DNA from: Burkholderiales bacterium
GTDB taxonomy: Bacteria > Pseudomonadota > Gammaproteobacteria > Burkholderiales > SG8-39
Reading direction: 5' to 3'
NCBI GenBank assembly: GCA_020846575.1
Contig: JADLDQ010000141.1
Span: forward strand, 1 to 25,313
DNA length: 25,313 bases
Shown: positions 1-6,993 of the stretch, in pieces
Numbering within the stretch: position 1 is the first letter of the stretch
Layout: each line of letters starts with the position of its first letter
The notes under the pieces: model-generated
The model's database searches: none
Told to the model about the DNA's origin: nothing
What the model saw: the letters and a program-made list of their open reading frames with translations, nothing else
Made by a program: the position numbers and the translations under genes

Positions 1-113
1 ACGAGGGCTACATCGTCGTGGTCAGCACGCCGGAGGAGTTCGCCGCCGATGTGAGGGCCACGCTCGCCAAGACCGCGGAAATCCTCAAGCTCACCGGCAT
101 CAAGGTGGAGTAA
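1..113 (+). CDS. C-terminal end of a Bug/TctC-type tripartite tricarboxylate transporter substrate-binding protein (partial)
   Basis: The first codon in frame is at position 3 and the stop TAA is at 111-113, so only the last 36 residues are visible. The tail carries a 'STPEEFAADVRA' segment followed by an amphipathic helix and ends in 'GIKVE'. This is the usual ending of Bug/TctC periplasmic binding proteins, where a 'PEEFaa..raE..kw..v...aGIk.e' helix closes domain 2. Such proteins capture carboxylates in the periplasm for TTT transporters and are greatly expanded in Burkholderiales. The start, signal peptide and ligand pocket lie outside the window, so the substrate cannot be judged. The gene converges on the MaoC-like gene, and no terminator was seen in the 118-bp gap between them. 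Confidence 0.6.
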   Translation, partial: EGYIVVVSTPEEFAADVRATLAKTAEILKLTGIKVE

Positions 114-231
114 GGCCGCCCGGCCTCACGGCGCGTCATCCCCGGCTGGCGGCGGCGTGCGTTCGGAGCGCCCCTGGCCTGCGGGGCTCACGGCGCCCGG
201 CGGGCAGTGCGTCGGCCGTGGCCGGCCGTGC

Positions 232-774
232 TCAGGACCTGCGCGGGCACTCCGTCTCGTGCCAGCCTTCCTGCACCAGTTCGCCGCGCTGGTTGAAGAC
301 GCGCAGGTCGCGGCGAATGCAGGCCAGCTGCGGCCCCAGCTCGTGCTTTGCGCCCACGCGGCAGTGCGCGTGCAGGGTGTCGCCCACGCGCACCGGGCGA
401 AGGTTCACGACGTGAAAACCGCGGTAGCCGACGCCCGGCAGCGCGCCCACAAGCCCGGTGCCGTGGGATGTGAGCGAACTCGCGGCACACCCGGGTCCCC
501 AGGCGCTGCGGCGCGCGCGCTCGTGCGGGAGCAGCGGACCGGTTCCGTTGTAGAACGGGGAGCGAGACAGCAGGCCCGCTACCAGCGAGAACACCAGGTT
601 CCATTGCACCGCCGGCCCGGGCAGGCCGCGCTCCCGGGACCACTCCAGGTTGCTGTGGGATTCGTTCTGGTCGCCCGAGAGGCCGAAGAAGTTCACCACG
701 TCGGCCTCGAAGACCGTGCGCGCAGGCGTGACGACCTCGTCGCCGACCTCGTAGTCTTCGAAGCAGCGCGGCAT
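232..774 (-). CDS. MaoC-like hydratase/dehydratase
   Basis: A 180-residue protein with the hot-dog-fold hydratase signature. 'ARTVFEADVVNFFGLSGDQN' spans residues 18-37, followed by His40. Asp35 and His40 keep the five-residue spacing of the catalytic Asp/His pair of (R)-specific enoyl-CoA hydratases. The C-terminal 'LRPVRVGDTLHA' (125-136) is the usual MaoC strand before the last helix. Members hydrate or dehydrate CoA thioesters in the cytoplasm; the exact substrate is not evident. Single-domain members are usually about 150 residues. Here residues 80-106 look like an extra segment between 'YNGTG' and 'HGTGLVGALPG'. The ATG at 774 has only a weak upstream purine stretch (AAGATGAAG), but no better start fits the family N-terminus. 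The family call is firm and the reaction is not. Confidence 0.85.
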   Translation of the reverse strand: MPRCFEDYEVGDEVVTPARTVFEADVVNFFGLSGDQNESHSNLEWSRERGLPGPAVQWNLVFSLVAGLLSRSPFYNGTGPLLPHERARRSAWGPGCAASSLTSHGTGLVGALPGVGYRGFHVVNLRPVRVGDTLHAHCRVGAKHELGPQLACIRRDLRVFNQRGELVQEGWHETECPRRS

Positions 775-892
775 GCTTCATCTTAGCGCTTGCCCCACGC
801 CGGCCGTGCCGGCATGTGCCGCGCTCGCTGCAGCCGCGGGCCAGCGCCCCCACCGGTGCCCGGCAACGGGCGCAACCGGCTTCGTACCAATG

Positions 893-920
893 AAAAAGGG
901 AGGGCTGCGGCCCTCCCTCT
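893..920 (-). terminator. Rho-independent terminator of the small exported-protein gene
   Basis: On the minus strand an 8-bp perfect stem (GGGAGGGC / GCCCTCCC, plus-strand 898-905 and 910-917) closes a 4-nt loop and is followed directly by five T residues (plus-strand A-run 893-897). It lies 23 bp past the stop of the gene at 941-1210, which is transcribed towards it. It is the only convincing intrinsic terminator noticed in the window. Confidence 0.9.
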
Positions 921-940
921 TCCCGAACGAGCGAATCGGG

Positions 941-1210
941 CTACTTCTTCTTGCCTGCCCCGCCTTTTTCTTCCCTCACTTCGACGCTCTTGGCGGTCAT
1001 GCTGTACTCGACCGTGACCCGCGAGCCCTTCTTCAGCTCGCCCTTCACCTTGGTGTCCTTGTCGCGGGCGAGTTCCCATTTCTCCTTGCCCTTCTCCACG
1101 ACGATCTTGCTGTCGGTGACCTCGAGCACCGGCCCGGTGACCTGGTAGGCCATCACGGCGGAAGCGCTGAGCATGAGCCCTGTCATCAGGCCGATGGAGC
1201 CTTTCTTCAT
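941..1210 (-). CDS. Small exported protein of unknown function (89 aa)
   Basis: The ATG at 1210 is preceded by a strong Shine-Dalgarno (GAGGAG, about 8 nt upstream), so I prefer it to an in-frame start 66 bp further out. The N-terminus is a Sec signal peptide: MKK, a hydrophobic stretch at residues 7-20, and a likely cut after 'AVMA' (21/22). The mature part of about 68 residues is rich in beta-strand-forming segments ('GPVLEVTDSKIVVEKGKEKW', 'KGSRVTVEYSMTAKSVEV') and ends in a Lys/Gly-rich tail. The pattern recalls small OB-like periplasmic domains such as those annotated DUF5666, but I do not claim membership. The gene has its own promoter (1248-1253) and terminator (893-920), so it looks like an independent single-gene unit. 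Confidence 0.8.
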   Translation of the reverse strand: MKKGSIGLMTGLMLSASAVMAYQVTGPVLEVTDSKIVVEKGKEKWELARDKDTKVKGELKKGSRVTVEYSMTAKSVEVREEKGGAGKKK

Positions 1211-1247
1211 CGTTCGAACTCCTCGTGGGTTGGAAATCACACCGCGT

Positions 1248-1253
1248 AGTATA
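1248..1253 (-). promoter_or_regulatory. Probable -10 box for the small exported-protein gene
   Basis: The minus strand reads TATACT here, 38 nt before the ATG at 1210, matching five of six consensus positions. No good -35 box sits at the standard distance. The AT-rich hexamer stands out in very GC-rich surroundings, and the downstream leader carries the gene's Shine-Dalgarno. Confidence 0.5.
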
Positions 1254-1284
1254 CGTCGGGTCCAGACAAGGGCCATCGGCGCTG

Positions 1285-2229
1285 CTACGCCAGCAGCGCT
1301 CGCGTTTCCTCGGCGAACAGCTCGTCCACGGCGAACGGCCTTTCGACGATGCCCTGCGCCCGCGCGTGCCGGATCAGTTCCTCGATTACCCGGCGGTTGG
1401 GTTCGATGCCGTAGGGTAAGGGGTCGCCGCTCACCTTCATGACCTCCCGGTGCAGCCGATCGACCGCGGTCGGGTTCTCAATGCGCCCGGCCTCGAGACG
1501 TTCCAGGTAGACCCGCTTGGAGGCAGCGAAAGCATTGAAGACGTCGGCGGCGAGGCCCGGGTGCGCGGCAAGGAGTTCGTCGCGGATCACCAGCGTATGG
1601 TTGATGGGATAGTGACCGCGGCTCTTCAGGGCGGCAAGGCCGGCTTCCAGGGCGTTGGCGATGAGCGGCTTCACATCCGGGTGCTCGATTTCCACGCCGA
1701 TCGCACCCGCCAGTTCGCCGGACACCAGCATGTCGGCCATCTTCCTGCCCTTCTCCATGGGCACCACGTTGGCCGGCGGCCGGTACTCCGCCACGTGCTC
1801 GTCGCCGGAGAGCACCCAGGTGATCTTGCCGAGATCAACGCCGTACTCCTCTTGCAGCACGCCGCGCACCCACACGCCCGTCGTGACGGTGTAGCCGCGG
1901 TTGACCCCGACGCGCCGGCCCTCCAGGTCCTTCGGAAAGACAATGTCCGCCTTCGTGTTGACCAGGAGGGCTCCGTGGTGGAAGGCCCGCACCGGGAACA
2001 CCGGGACCGCCGTGAAGCGCTTGCCGAACGTACGCGCACACAGGTACGTCGTGATCGCCATCTCGCACACGTCGTACTCCATGCCGCGCACCATGCGGCG
2101 GAATGCGTCTATGAGGGGATTGACTTCCTCGAACGCGAATTCAAAGCGGGCCGGACGGACGCTGCCGTCCTTGAGCGCCTGGATGTTGCCCTGGGTGCGG
2201 GCGACGGTCCTGAGTTTGAGTTGGGCCAT
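1285..2229 (-). CDS. 4,5-dihydroxyphthalate decarboxylase-like / type 2 binding-protein-fold protein
   Basis: A 314-residue protein starting at the ATG at 2229 ('MAQLKLRTVARTQG'). The start was chosen because it matches family N-termini and the paralogue at 18341-19333; the upstream SD is weak. Family signatures are 'ALKDGSVRP' (18-26), a 'YDVCEMAITTYL' segment, 'AVPVFPVRAFHHG', 'DLEGRRVGVNRGYTVTTGVW' and a C-terminal 'LPYGIEPNRR'. Proteins with this layout are routinely annotated as 4,5-dihydroxyphthalate decarboxylase or ABC substrate-binding protein. They have a two-lobed periplasmic-binding fold, but this one has no signal peptide, so it is probably cytoplasmic. True decarboxylase activity is unproven for most relatives. 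The gene stands alone, divergent from the 2816 gene across a 586-bp control region. Confidence 0.75.
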   Translation of the reverse strand: MAQLKLRTVARTQGNIQALKDGSVRPARFEFAFEEVNPLIDAFRRMVRGMEYDVCEMAITTYLCARTFGKRFTAVPVFPVRAFHHGALLVNTKADIVFPKDLEGRRVGVNRGYTVTTGVWVRGVLQEEYGVDLGKITWVLSGDEHVAEYRPPANVVPMEKGRKMADMLVSGELAGAIGVEIEHPDVKPLIANALEAGLAALKSRGHYPINHTLVIRDELLAAHPGLAADVFNAFAASKRVYLERLEAGRIENPTAVDRLHREVMKVSGDPLPYGIEPNRRVIEELIRHARAQGIVERPFAVDELFAEETRALLA

Positions 2230-2815
2230 GTTTGCGGCTTTCGATGCGGTCAGTCGGGATCGGGCAGGGGATCGGCGGATCGGCCGCAAACCGGATGCGG
2301 GAAACGGGAACCTCGTCGCGAGGTGCGAGAGTATGCGCAACCTCCACCGAAAGAGTCCAGTGCGGCCCCGGCCCGCGTCGTTCTCAGCGGGGTTTTCCAG
2401 GCAAACCTCACCCCGATCCGAAACCGGCACCTTTCGGAGCCGGCACGTCTGTCCAGGCCTTGCGGAGCCGCAGCCTCGCGCACGCCGATAGCCTACACTG
2501 GCCGCTTTGGTAGTCCTATGAGGGTTGCATTGGCATGCTTCCTGCTTCATAGTGGACATCGCGAGTTTGAGCGTTCCAGATCGCCGTTGCGTGAAAGATG
2601 TCACATGGTGGCAGTGTCGGTGCTTCGATGCTGGCGGAATGCCGTCAGTTTCTGTCCGATCAGGTGTCGAGACTCCTGCCAGGGGCAGGCTCGCAACACC
2701 TTCCGGGCCCAACAAGTGGCAGAGGGTCTGACTTGAGCCCGTCGGGCCGTCTTGAACCCCGTACTTCGGCCGATAACAGACCGAGCGGGCAGAAGGCCGG
2801 GGCAGGAGCAGTATC
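2230..2815. promoter_or_regulatory. Divergent intergenic control region with inverted repeat and promoter-like sites
   Basis: No convincing protein gene was found in any frame. The part from about 2500 to 2700 is visibly less GC-rich than the genes around it. Three sites stand out. An inverted repeat TCCGAAA / TTTCGGA lies at 2417-2423 and 2432-2438, overlapped by a direct repeat CCGGCAC (2424-2430 and 2440-2446). A sigma-54-like site TTGGCAT...TGCTT lies at 2530-2547 on the plus strand, with exact GG-N10-GC spacing. A weak sigma-70-like pair TTGAAC (2752-2757) and TAACAG (2774-2779), 16 bp apart, lies just before the 2816 gene. None is proven. Confidence 0.35.
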
Positions 2816-3712
2816 GTGAGCAGTGTCATACACCTGAGCGACCAGGTTTCGCGCCGAAGCGCGGCGGAGACGAGCGAGGCAATGCGGGCGCTGGAGGCGG
2901 TTCTTCCGGACCGCGAACTCGGTGCGCCCGAGCCGTCCGCGCGGCACGAATCGAACGGCTCCTGGACGGTGTGGATCGACGAAGACGAGTCGGTTATCCG
3001 CCGGCATTGGGGTTCCAGCAAGATCCGGCTCGCGTTCTTCAAGGAGGCGGTCGTGAACTTCGGGCTCGCCCTGCGGCGCGTCGAACCGCATGGCGTTCGG
3101 CTGTTCATCCAGGACATCGCCGACGATCCGGAACAGCGGAACGTCGCGATACACCGGCTGGAGGCGTTCCGCGTGCTGTTCCTGGAGAATCGGCCGCCGC
3201 TCAAGGCGGCACTGCCTCCCCCCGCGCCGCCTCAGCCTCCTGCCGCGCGTGCCCCGGAGCCCTGGGGCGCGGAATTCCATGCGCCGGCCACACCCCCGGC
3301 GGCGGCCGCGTCCCTGCCGGCCACAGCCGGCGGTTATGCGGGGCCTGCCGCGGCAGTCCAGGCATCCACGTACGGCGCCTTTCCGGCGATCTTCACCGAC
3401 AACGATCTGGAGGAGAAGGTGCAGACCGAGGCGCGCAGGCGCTCCGAGGCCAAGAAGGAGATCGATCACAAGGCGGTCATCAAGCAGTCGTATCCCAGGA
3501 TTGCCTCCGCGATCGAGCTCACCTGGGGCAACCTCGAGTGCGAGAACTACATGAACCGCCTGATCATCAACGACCGCGAAACCCGCCAGGGCTTTCCGCC
3601 GCCGGTGCTGGAGTCGCTGCTCGCGCTCTACAGGCAACACACCCAGGAGTTCAAGTTCAAGAGCGCCCTGGACATCTGGACGGAGAACAACAAGCGAAGC
3701 GGCCCGGCCTGA
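2816..3712 (+). CDS. Conserved-looking protein of unknown function (298 aa)
   Basis: The GTG start at 2816 follows a good SD (AGGAG at 2804-2808, spacing 7). I do not recognise the protein. Three parts are visible. Residues 1-125 form a charged globular region with 'SWTVWIDEDESVIRRHWG' and an acidic 'QDIADDPEQRN'. Residues about 126-190 form a Pro/Ala-rich linker of low complexity. Residues about 195-298 are helical and basic, containing 'YPRIASAIELTWGNLECENY', 'RLIINDRETRQGFP' and 'VLESLLALYRQHTQEF'. The C-terminal pattern (WG..EC..Y...L...DR.TRQGFP) recalls a small domain in betaproteobacterial hypothetical proteins, but this is memory, not a search. No signal peptide or membrane segment is seen, so it is probably cytoplasmic. 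The composition matches typical host genes. Confidence 0.75.
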   Translation: MSSVIHLSDQVSRRSAAETSEAMRALEAVLPDRELGAPEPSARHESNGSWTVWIDEDESVIRRHWGSSKIRLAFFKEAVVNFGLALRRVEPHGVRLFIQDIADDPEQRNVAIHRLEAFRVLFLENRPPLKAALPPPAPPQPPAARAPEPWGAEFHAPATPPAAAASLPATAGGYAGPAAAVQASTYGAFPAIFTDNDLEEKVQTEARRRSEAKKEIDHKAVIKQSYPRIASAIELTWGNLECENYMNRLIINDRETRQGFPPPVLESLLALYRQHTQEFKFKSALDIWTENNKRSGPA

Positions 3713-4180
3713 CCCGCGTTCCACCTTCGGTCAGGCATTCGAGGCGGTTTTCGTAGCGCCACGGGGTCTCGGCGACGCCCGCTCGCAGCCCCTGGGAGTC
3801 ATCCGGCGCGCCTCGTCGCGGCGGCGATGAACCGCATCGCACGCTCGGCTCCTGGGCAGACTACGGCCCGTCTTCCACGGCCCGCTGCGCGCGCGGGTTT
3901 CGGCGGGAGCGCGCGGCCCGGCGATGGTCCGCCCGTAGTGCCCCTGTAGAATCGCGCCTTTGCGGCATGCGATCCGCGTCATGCGGTCGCGCATGCCCAT
4001 GGCCGCGACCCGCTCCGCCCTCGTGACTCCCGCACGCCGCCGTCCGTCCGGCCCTGTCCGGCAGCCCCCGACCGCTCACCGGGGTACTTTGTCGCTTCGC
4101 GACGAGGGCTTCGCGCCCGGGACCGTCCGGCGCGCCCAGGCGAGAGCGCCGCGACCACGACTGTCAGCCGCTGCGCGTGC
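3713..4180. other. Intergenic region upstream of the first transporter gene, one promoter-like core
   Basis: No gene is supported in these 468 bp. The only distinct element is TAGAATCGCGCC at 3947-3958, a -10-like hexamer (TAGAAT) followed by a GC block, which recurs almost unchanged at 6952-6963 upstream of the aldo/keto reductase gene. If it is the start site for the first transporter, the 5' leader is about 220 nt long. Short frames after it (for example ATG at 3968) give Arg/Pro-rich peptides without SD support and are not called. Confidence 0.35.
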
Positions 4181-5458
4181 ATGGCCGCCCGCGCCGATGC
4201 CGCACGAGCGGCAGGCGCGCTGAGCCGGTCGCCGATGCGAGCGCTGCTTCAGTCGCGCGCTCTCGCTCCGCTGCGCCACCGCGAGTATCGGCTGCTCGCC
4301 TACGGGCAACTGACGGGCACGATGGGCCTGTGGATGGACGAGGTGAGCCGCGGCTGGCTGATCTACGAGCTGACCGATTCGCCGCTGCAACTGGGTCTGG
4401 TGCGCGGCGTGCAGGCGATCATGTACCTGCTTCTGGTGCCCTTCGCCGGCGGTGCGGCGGACCGCTATTCCCGCAGGGCGCAGCTCGCCATCGCCCAGGG
4501 CTTGAACGTCGTGGCATACGCAGCGCTTGCGCTCGCCATCTTCGCTGGATGGGTCGCACCCTGGCACGTGTACGCGACCGCCGTGCTGGTCGCCGTGGGG
4601 CAGGTGTTCCAGCAGCCCGCGCGCCAGGCGATGATCCCGGACGCCGTTCCGCGCGAAGTCCTGACCAACGCGATCGGCTTGTCGGCGGTCATGTACAACG
4701 TCGCACGCACCGCGGGCCCGGCCCTCGCGGGCATCCTGATCGTCGCGACAGGGACCGGCGGCGCATTCGCGGGGCAGTCGCTGCTGCTCGCCCTGGCCAT
4801 GGCGAGCGCGTTGCTGATGCGGACCCCGCCCGCGCCTGCCGGCAGCGCCCGCCGGGATTCCTTCATGCACGGCATCCTCGAGGGCTGGCGGTTCAGCATG
4901 AACAGCGAACCGATCCGCGCCGGGCTCGCCTGCACCATGCTCACCCACTTTCTCGTGGTGCCTTTCACCACACTCCTGCCGGTGTTCGCGCGCGACCTGC
5001 TCGAAGTCGGCGCCAACGGGCAGGGGCTCCTGGTGAGCGCCATCGGCGTCGGCGCGCTCCTGAGCGCGGTGCTGCTCACCACCGGGGGAGACCGCCTGCC
5101 CAAGGGCCTGTTGATGATGGTCGCCTCCATCGTCTACGGATTCGTACTGATCGCCTTCGCCGCCTCGCCGTGGTTCTACCTCTCGATGGTGGTGATGTTC
5201 GCCGCCGGCCTCTGCCAAGTGGGTACCAACGCGCTGGTGCAGACCGTGATCCAGGCCCACTCGCCGCCGCAGTTCCGCGGGCGGGTGATGGCGATCTTCG
5301 GTCTGAACAATGTGCTGATGACCGCCGGGAGCGTGGTGGTGAGCGCTCTCGCCGTCGCGGTGGGGCCGCGCTGGGCGGTGGCTGCGATGGGGGCGGCGGG
5401 CATCCTGTCCATCGCCTGGCTCTACTTCGCCATGCCCGGGGCGAAGCGCATCCGGTAG
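4181..5458 (+). CDS. Major facilitator superfamily exporter (EntS/MFS_3-like), copy 1
   Basis: A 425-residue, 12-helix MFS protein. The inter-helix motif A reads 'GGAADRYSRRA' (residues 90-100), and 'VGQVFQQPARQAM' and 'PVFARDLLEVGANGQG' are shared with the two transporters at 9226 and 10752. The family resembles EntS-type exporters, inner-membrane proton antiporters that expel siderophores or other small molecules; the substrate here is unknown. The start is uncertain. The ATG at 4181 gives about 18 extra residues. The ATG at 4235 ('MRALLQSRALAP') aligns better with the paralogues' N-termini, and neither has a clear SD. It is the most divergent of the three related copies. Its C-terminus 'GAKRIR' parallels 'ARHIR' in the others. 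Confidence 0.88.
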   Translation: MAARADAARAAGALSRSPMRALLQSRALAPLRHREYRLLAYGQLTGTMGLWMDEVSRGWLIYELTDSPLQLGLVRGVQAIMYLLLVPFAGGAADRYSRRAQLAIAQGLNVVAYAALALAIFAGWVAPWHVYATAVLVAVGQVFQQPARQAMIPDAVPREVLTNAIGLSAVMYNVARTAGPALAGILIVATGTGGAFAGQSLLLALAMASALLMRTPPAPAGSARRDSFMHGILEGWRFSMNSEPIRAGLACTMLTHFLVVPFTTLLPVFARDLLEVGANGQGLLVSAIGVGALLSAVLLTTGGDRLPKGLLMMVASIVYGFVLIAFAASPWFYLSMVVMFAAGLCQVGTNALVQTVIQAHSPPQFRGRVMAIFGLNNVLMTAGSVVVSALAVAVGPRWAVAAMGAAGILSIAWLYFAMPGAKRIR

Positions 5459-5634
5459 CCCTGCCGAACGCTCCCGAGGAACGGATTCCAACCGACTCGC
5501 CAGCCCGCGGCTTCGCCACCGGGGCGGCCTGGCGCGCTCACGGGGTTGCGCCGTTGCTGCGCGACAGAGGATTCACCCTCGGGGCAGTCCTTCGAGAGCA
5601 TACCGGCCCGGATCGCTTGCGCTAAGCTCGGGCC

Positions 5635-6867
5635 ATGAGCGAAGCCAGGGCCAGTGCGCTCGTCGTCCTGCGGGTGCGCGACTTCCGCTTGTACTGGAGC
5701 GGGCTGGTGGCGCAGGTCGGCGGCCAGCACATGTTCCAGTTCACGCTGGGGTGGCTCGCCTTCGAGATTACCGGCTCGCAGGCGCAGCTCGCGATCATCC
5801 ACCTGTGCGCCTTCGTGCCCCAGTTCACCCTGACCATGCTGGGCGGCGTGCTCGCCGATCGCATCGATCCCAGAAGACTGATACAGGTAGCGCAGGCGGT
5901 GGCGGCGGCCGGCGTGATCCTGGTGGGGGTGATGGCGCTGCTCGACCTTGTCGTGCTGTGGCACCTTGCGCTGGGGTCCTTCCTGCTCGGACTCTCCAAT
6001 GCCGTGGACGAACCCTGCCGCGCGGCGTTCTTCCCGCGCCTGCTGCCCAAGTCGCTGCTGCGCTCGGCGGTGCCGCTCATTTCCATGGCCTTCGGCGGCG
6101 CGCGCATCGTCGCGCCTTCGATCGCCGGCTTCCTGATCGCGGCTGCCGGCGCCTCGACTACCTTCCTCGTGTCGGCCATCGGCATCAGCTCGATGATCGC
6201 GATGCTGTTCATGGTCCGTCCGGGCGCGGGCGTCGCGCCTGCGCACGGCAGCCTGCTGGCCAACTTCGCCGACAGCCTGCGCTACATCCGCGCCAACGAG
6301 GTTTTTTCCAAGGTGATCCTGGCGGCGATGCTGAACGCGATGTTCGCCATGGGCTATCACCACATGCTGCCGGTGTTCGCAAAGGACGTGCTCCTGGTGG
6401 ACGCGCGCGGCCTGGGCATACTCGCCTCGGCAGTCGGCGTCGGTGCGCTCACCGGGTTGCTCTCCTACCCCTGGTGGCAGGCGCGCCTGTCGCCGCGCAA
6501 CTTGATGGTGGCGTCGATGACCGCGTACTGCCTTGCGCTCCTCGTGCTCGCCTTCTCCGACTGGTTCTGGCTGTCGGTCGCGATGTGCTTCGTGGCCGGG
6601 TTGAATCACGCCGGTTTCATGACGAGCTGCCAGGTCGTGTTGCAGACGCTGGTGGAAGACAACTACCGGGGCAGGGTCATGGGGGTGTTCACGCAGGTGT
6701 GGAGCCTGTTGTACCTGTCGGGCTTCCTGCTCAACTTCGCCGGTTCGCTGATGGGCCCGCGCCTCGCGCTCGCGGCCGGCTCGCTCGTGGTGCTGGCCTG
6801 CGTCTGGATGTCGCTGGTGAGAAGCGCCGCACTGCGCGCGCTTACGCTGGCGCCGCGGGCGTCCTGA
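5635..6867 (+). CDS. Major facilitator superfamily transporter, distinct subfamily member
   Basis: A 410-residue multi-spanning protein with the MFS motif A 'GGVLADRIDPRR' (residues 70-81) between helices 2 and 3 and a second-half 'NYRGRVMGVFTQVWSL' that is typical of the MFS_3/EntS class. It is clearly less similar to the other three transporters than they are to each other: it lacks 'EYRLLWFGQ' and 'FQQPAR', having 'DFRLYWSGL' and 'NAVDEPCRAAFFP' in their place. It probably sits in the inner membrane and exports a small molecule of unknown identity. The ATG at 5635 has no SD, but TAAGCT at 5623-5628 sits only 6 nt before it, so a leaderless or near-leaderless transcript is possible. It follows copy 1 by 176 bp in the same direction. 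Confidence 0.88.
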   Translation: MSEARASALVVLRVRDFRLYWSGLVAQVGGQHMFQFTLGWLAFEITGSQAQLAIIHLCAFVPQFTLTMLGGVLADRIDPRRLIQVAQAVAAAGVILVGVMALLDLVVLWHLALGSFLLGLSNAVDEPCRAAFFPRLLPKSLLRSAVPLISMAFGGARIVAPSIAGFLIAAAGASTTFLVSAIGISSMIAMLFMVRPGAGVAPAHGSLLANFADSLRYIRANEVFSKVILAAMLNAMFAMGYHHMLPVFAKDVLLVDARGLGILASAVGVGALTGLLSYPWWQARLSPRNLMVASMTAYCLALLVLAFSDWFWLSVAMCFVAGLNHAGFMTSCQVVLQTLVEDNYRGRVMGVFTQVWSLLYLSGFLLNFAGSLMGPRLALAAGSLVVLACVWMSLVRSAALRALTLAPRAS

Positions 6868-6951
6868 TGCAGGCGTTGGGCTTGAATCCCGACCCGAGCA
6901 TCGCCTCCGGAGCCTGACAGAGCGGGCGGCGCCGTATGCCCCGAGCGTGCG

Positions 6952-6963
6952 AAAATCGCGCCC
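6952..6963 (+). promoter_or_regulatory. Promoter-like core upstream of the aldo/keto reductase gene
   Basis: AAAATCGCGCCC, followed by TTCGCGG, closely repeats the element at 3947-3958 (TAGAATCGCGCC, then TTTGCGG). The sequences just upstream, CCGTATGCCCC here and CCGTAGTGCCCC there, are also alike. It lies about 30 nt before the GTG start of the reductase gene. It is read as a -10 region with its initiation segment, without a clear -35. Confidence 0.35.
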
Positions 6964-6993
6964 TTCGCGGGGTGGCAGACACGGGAGAAAGTC

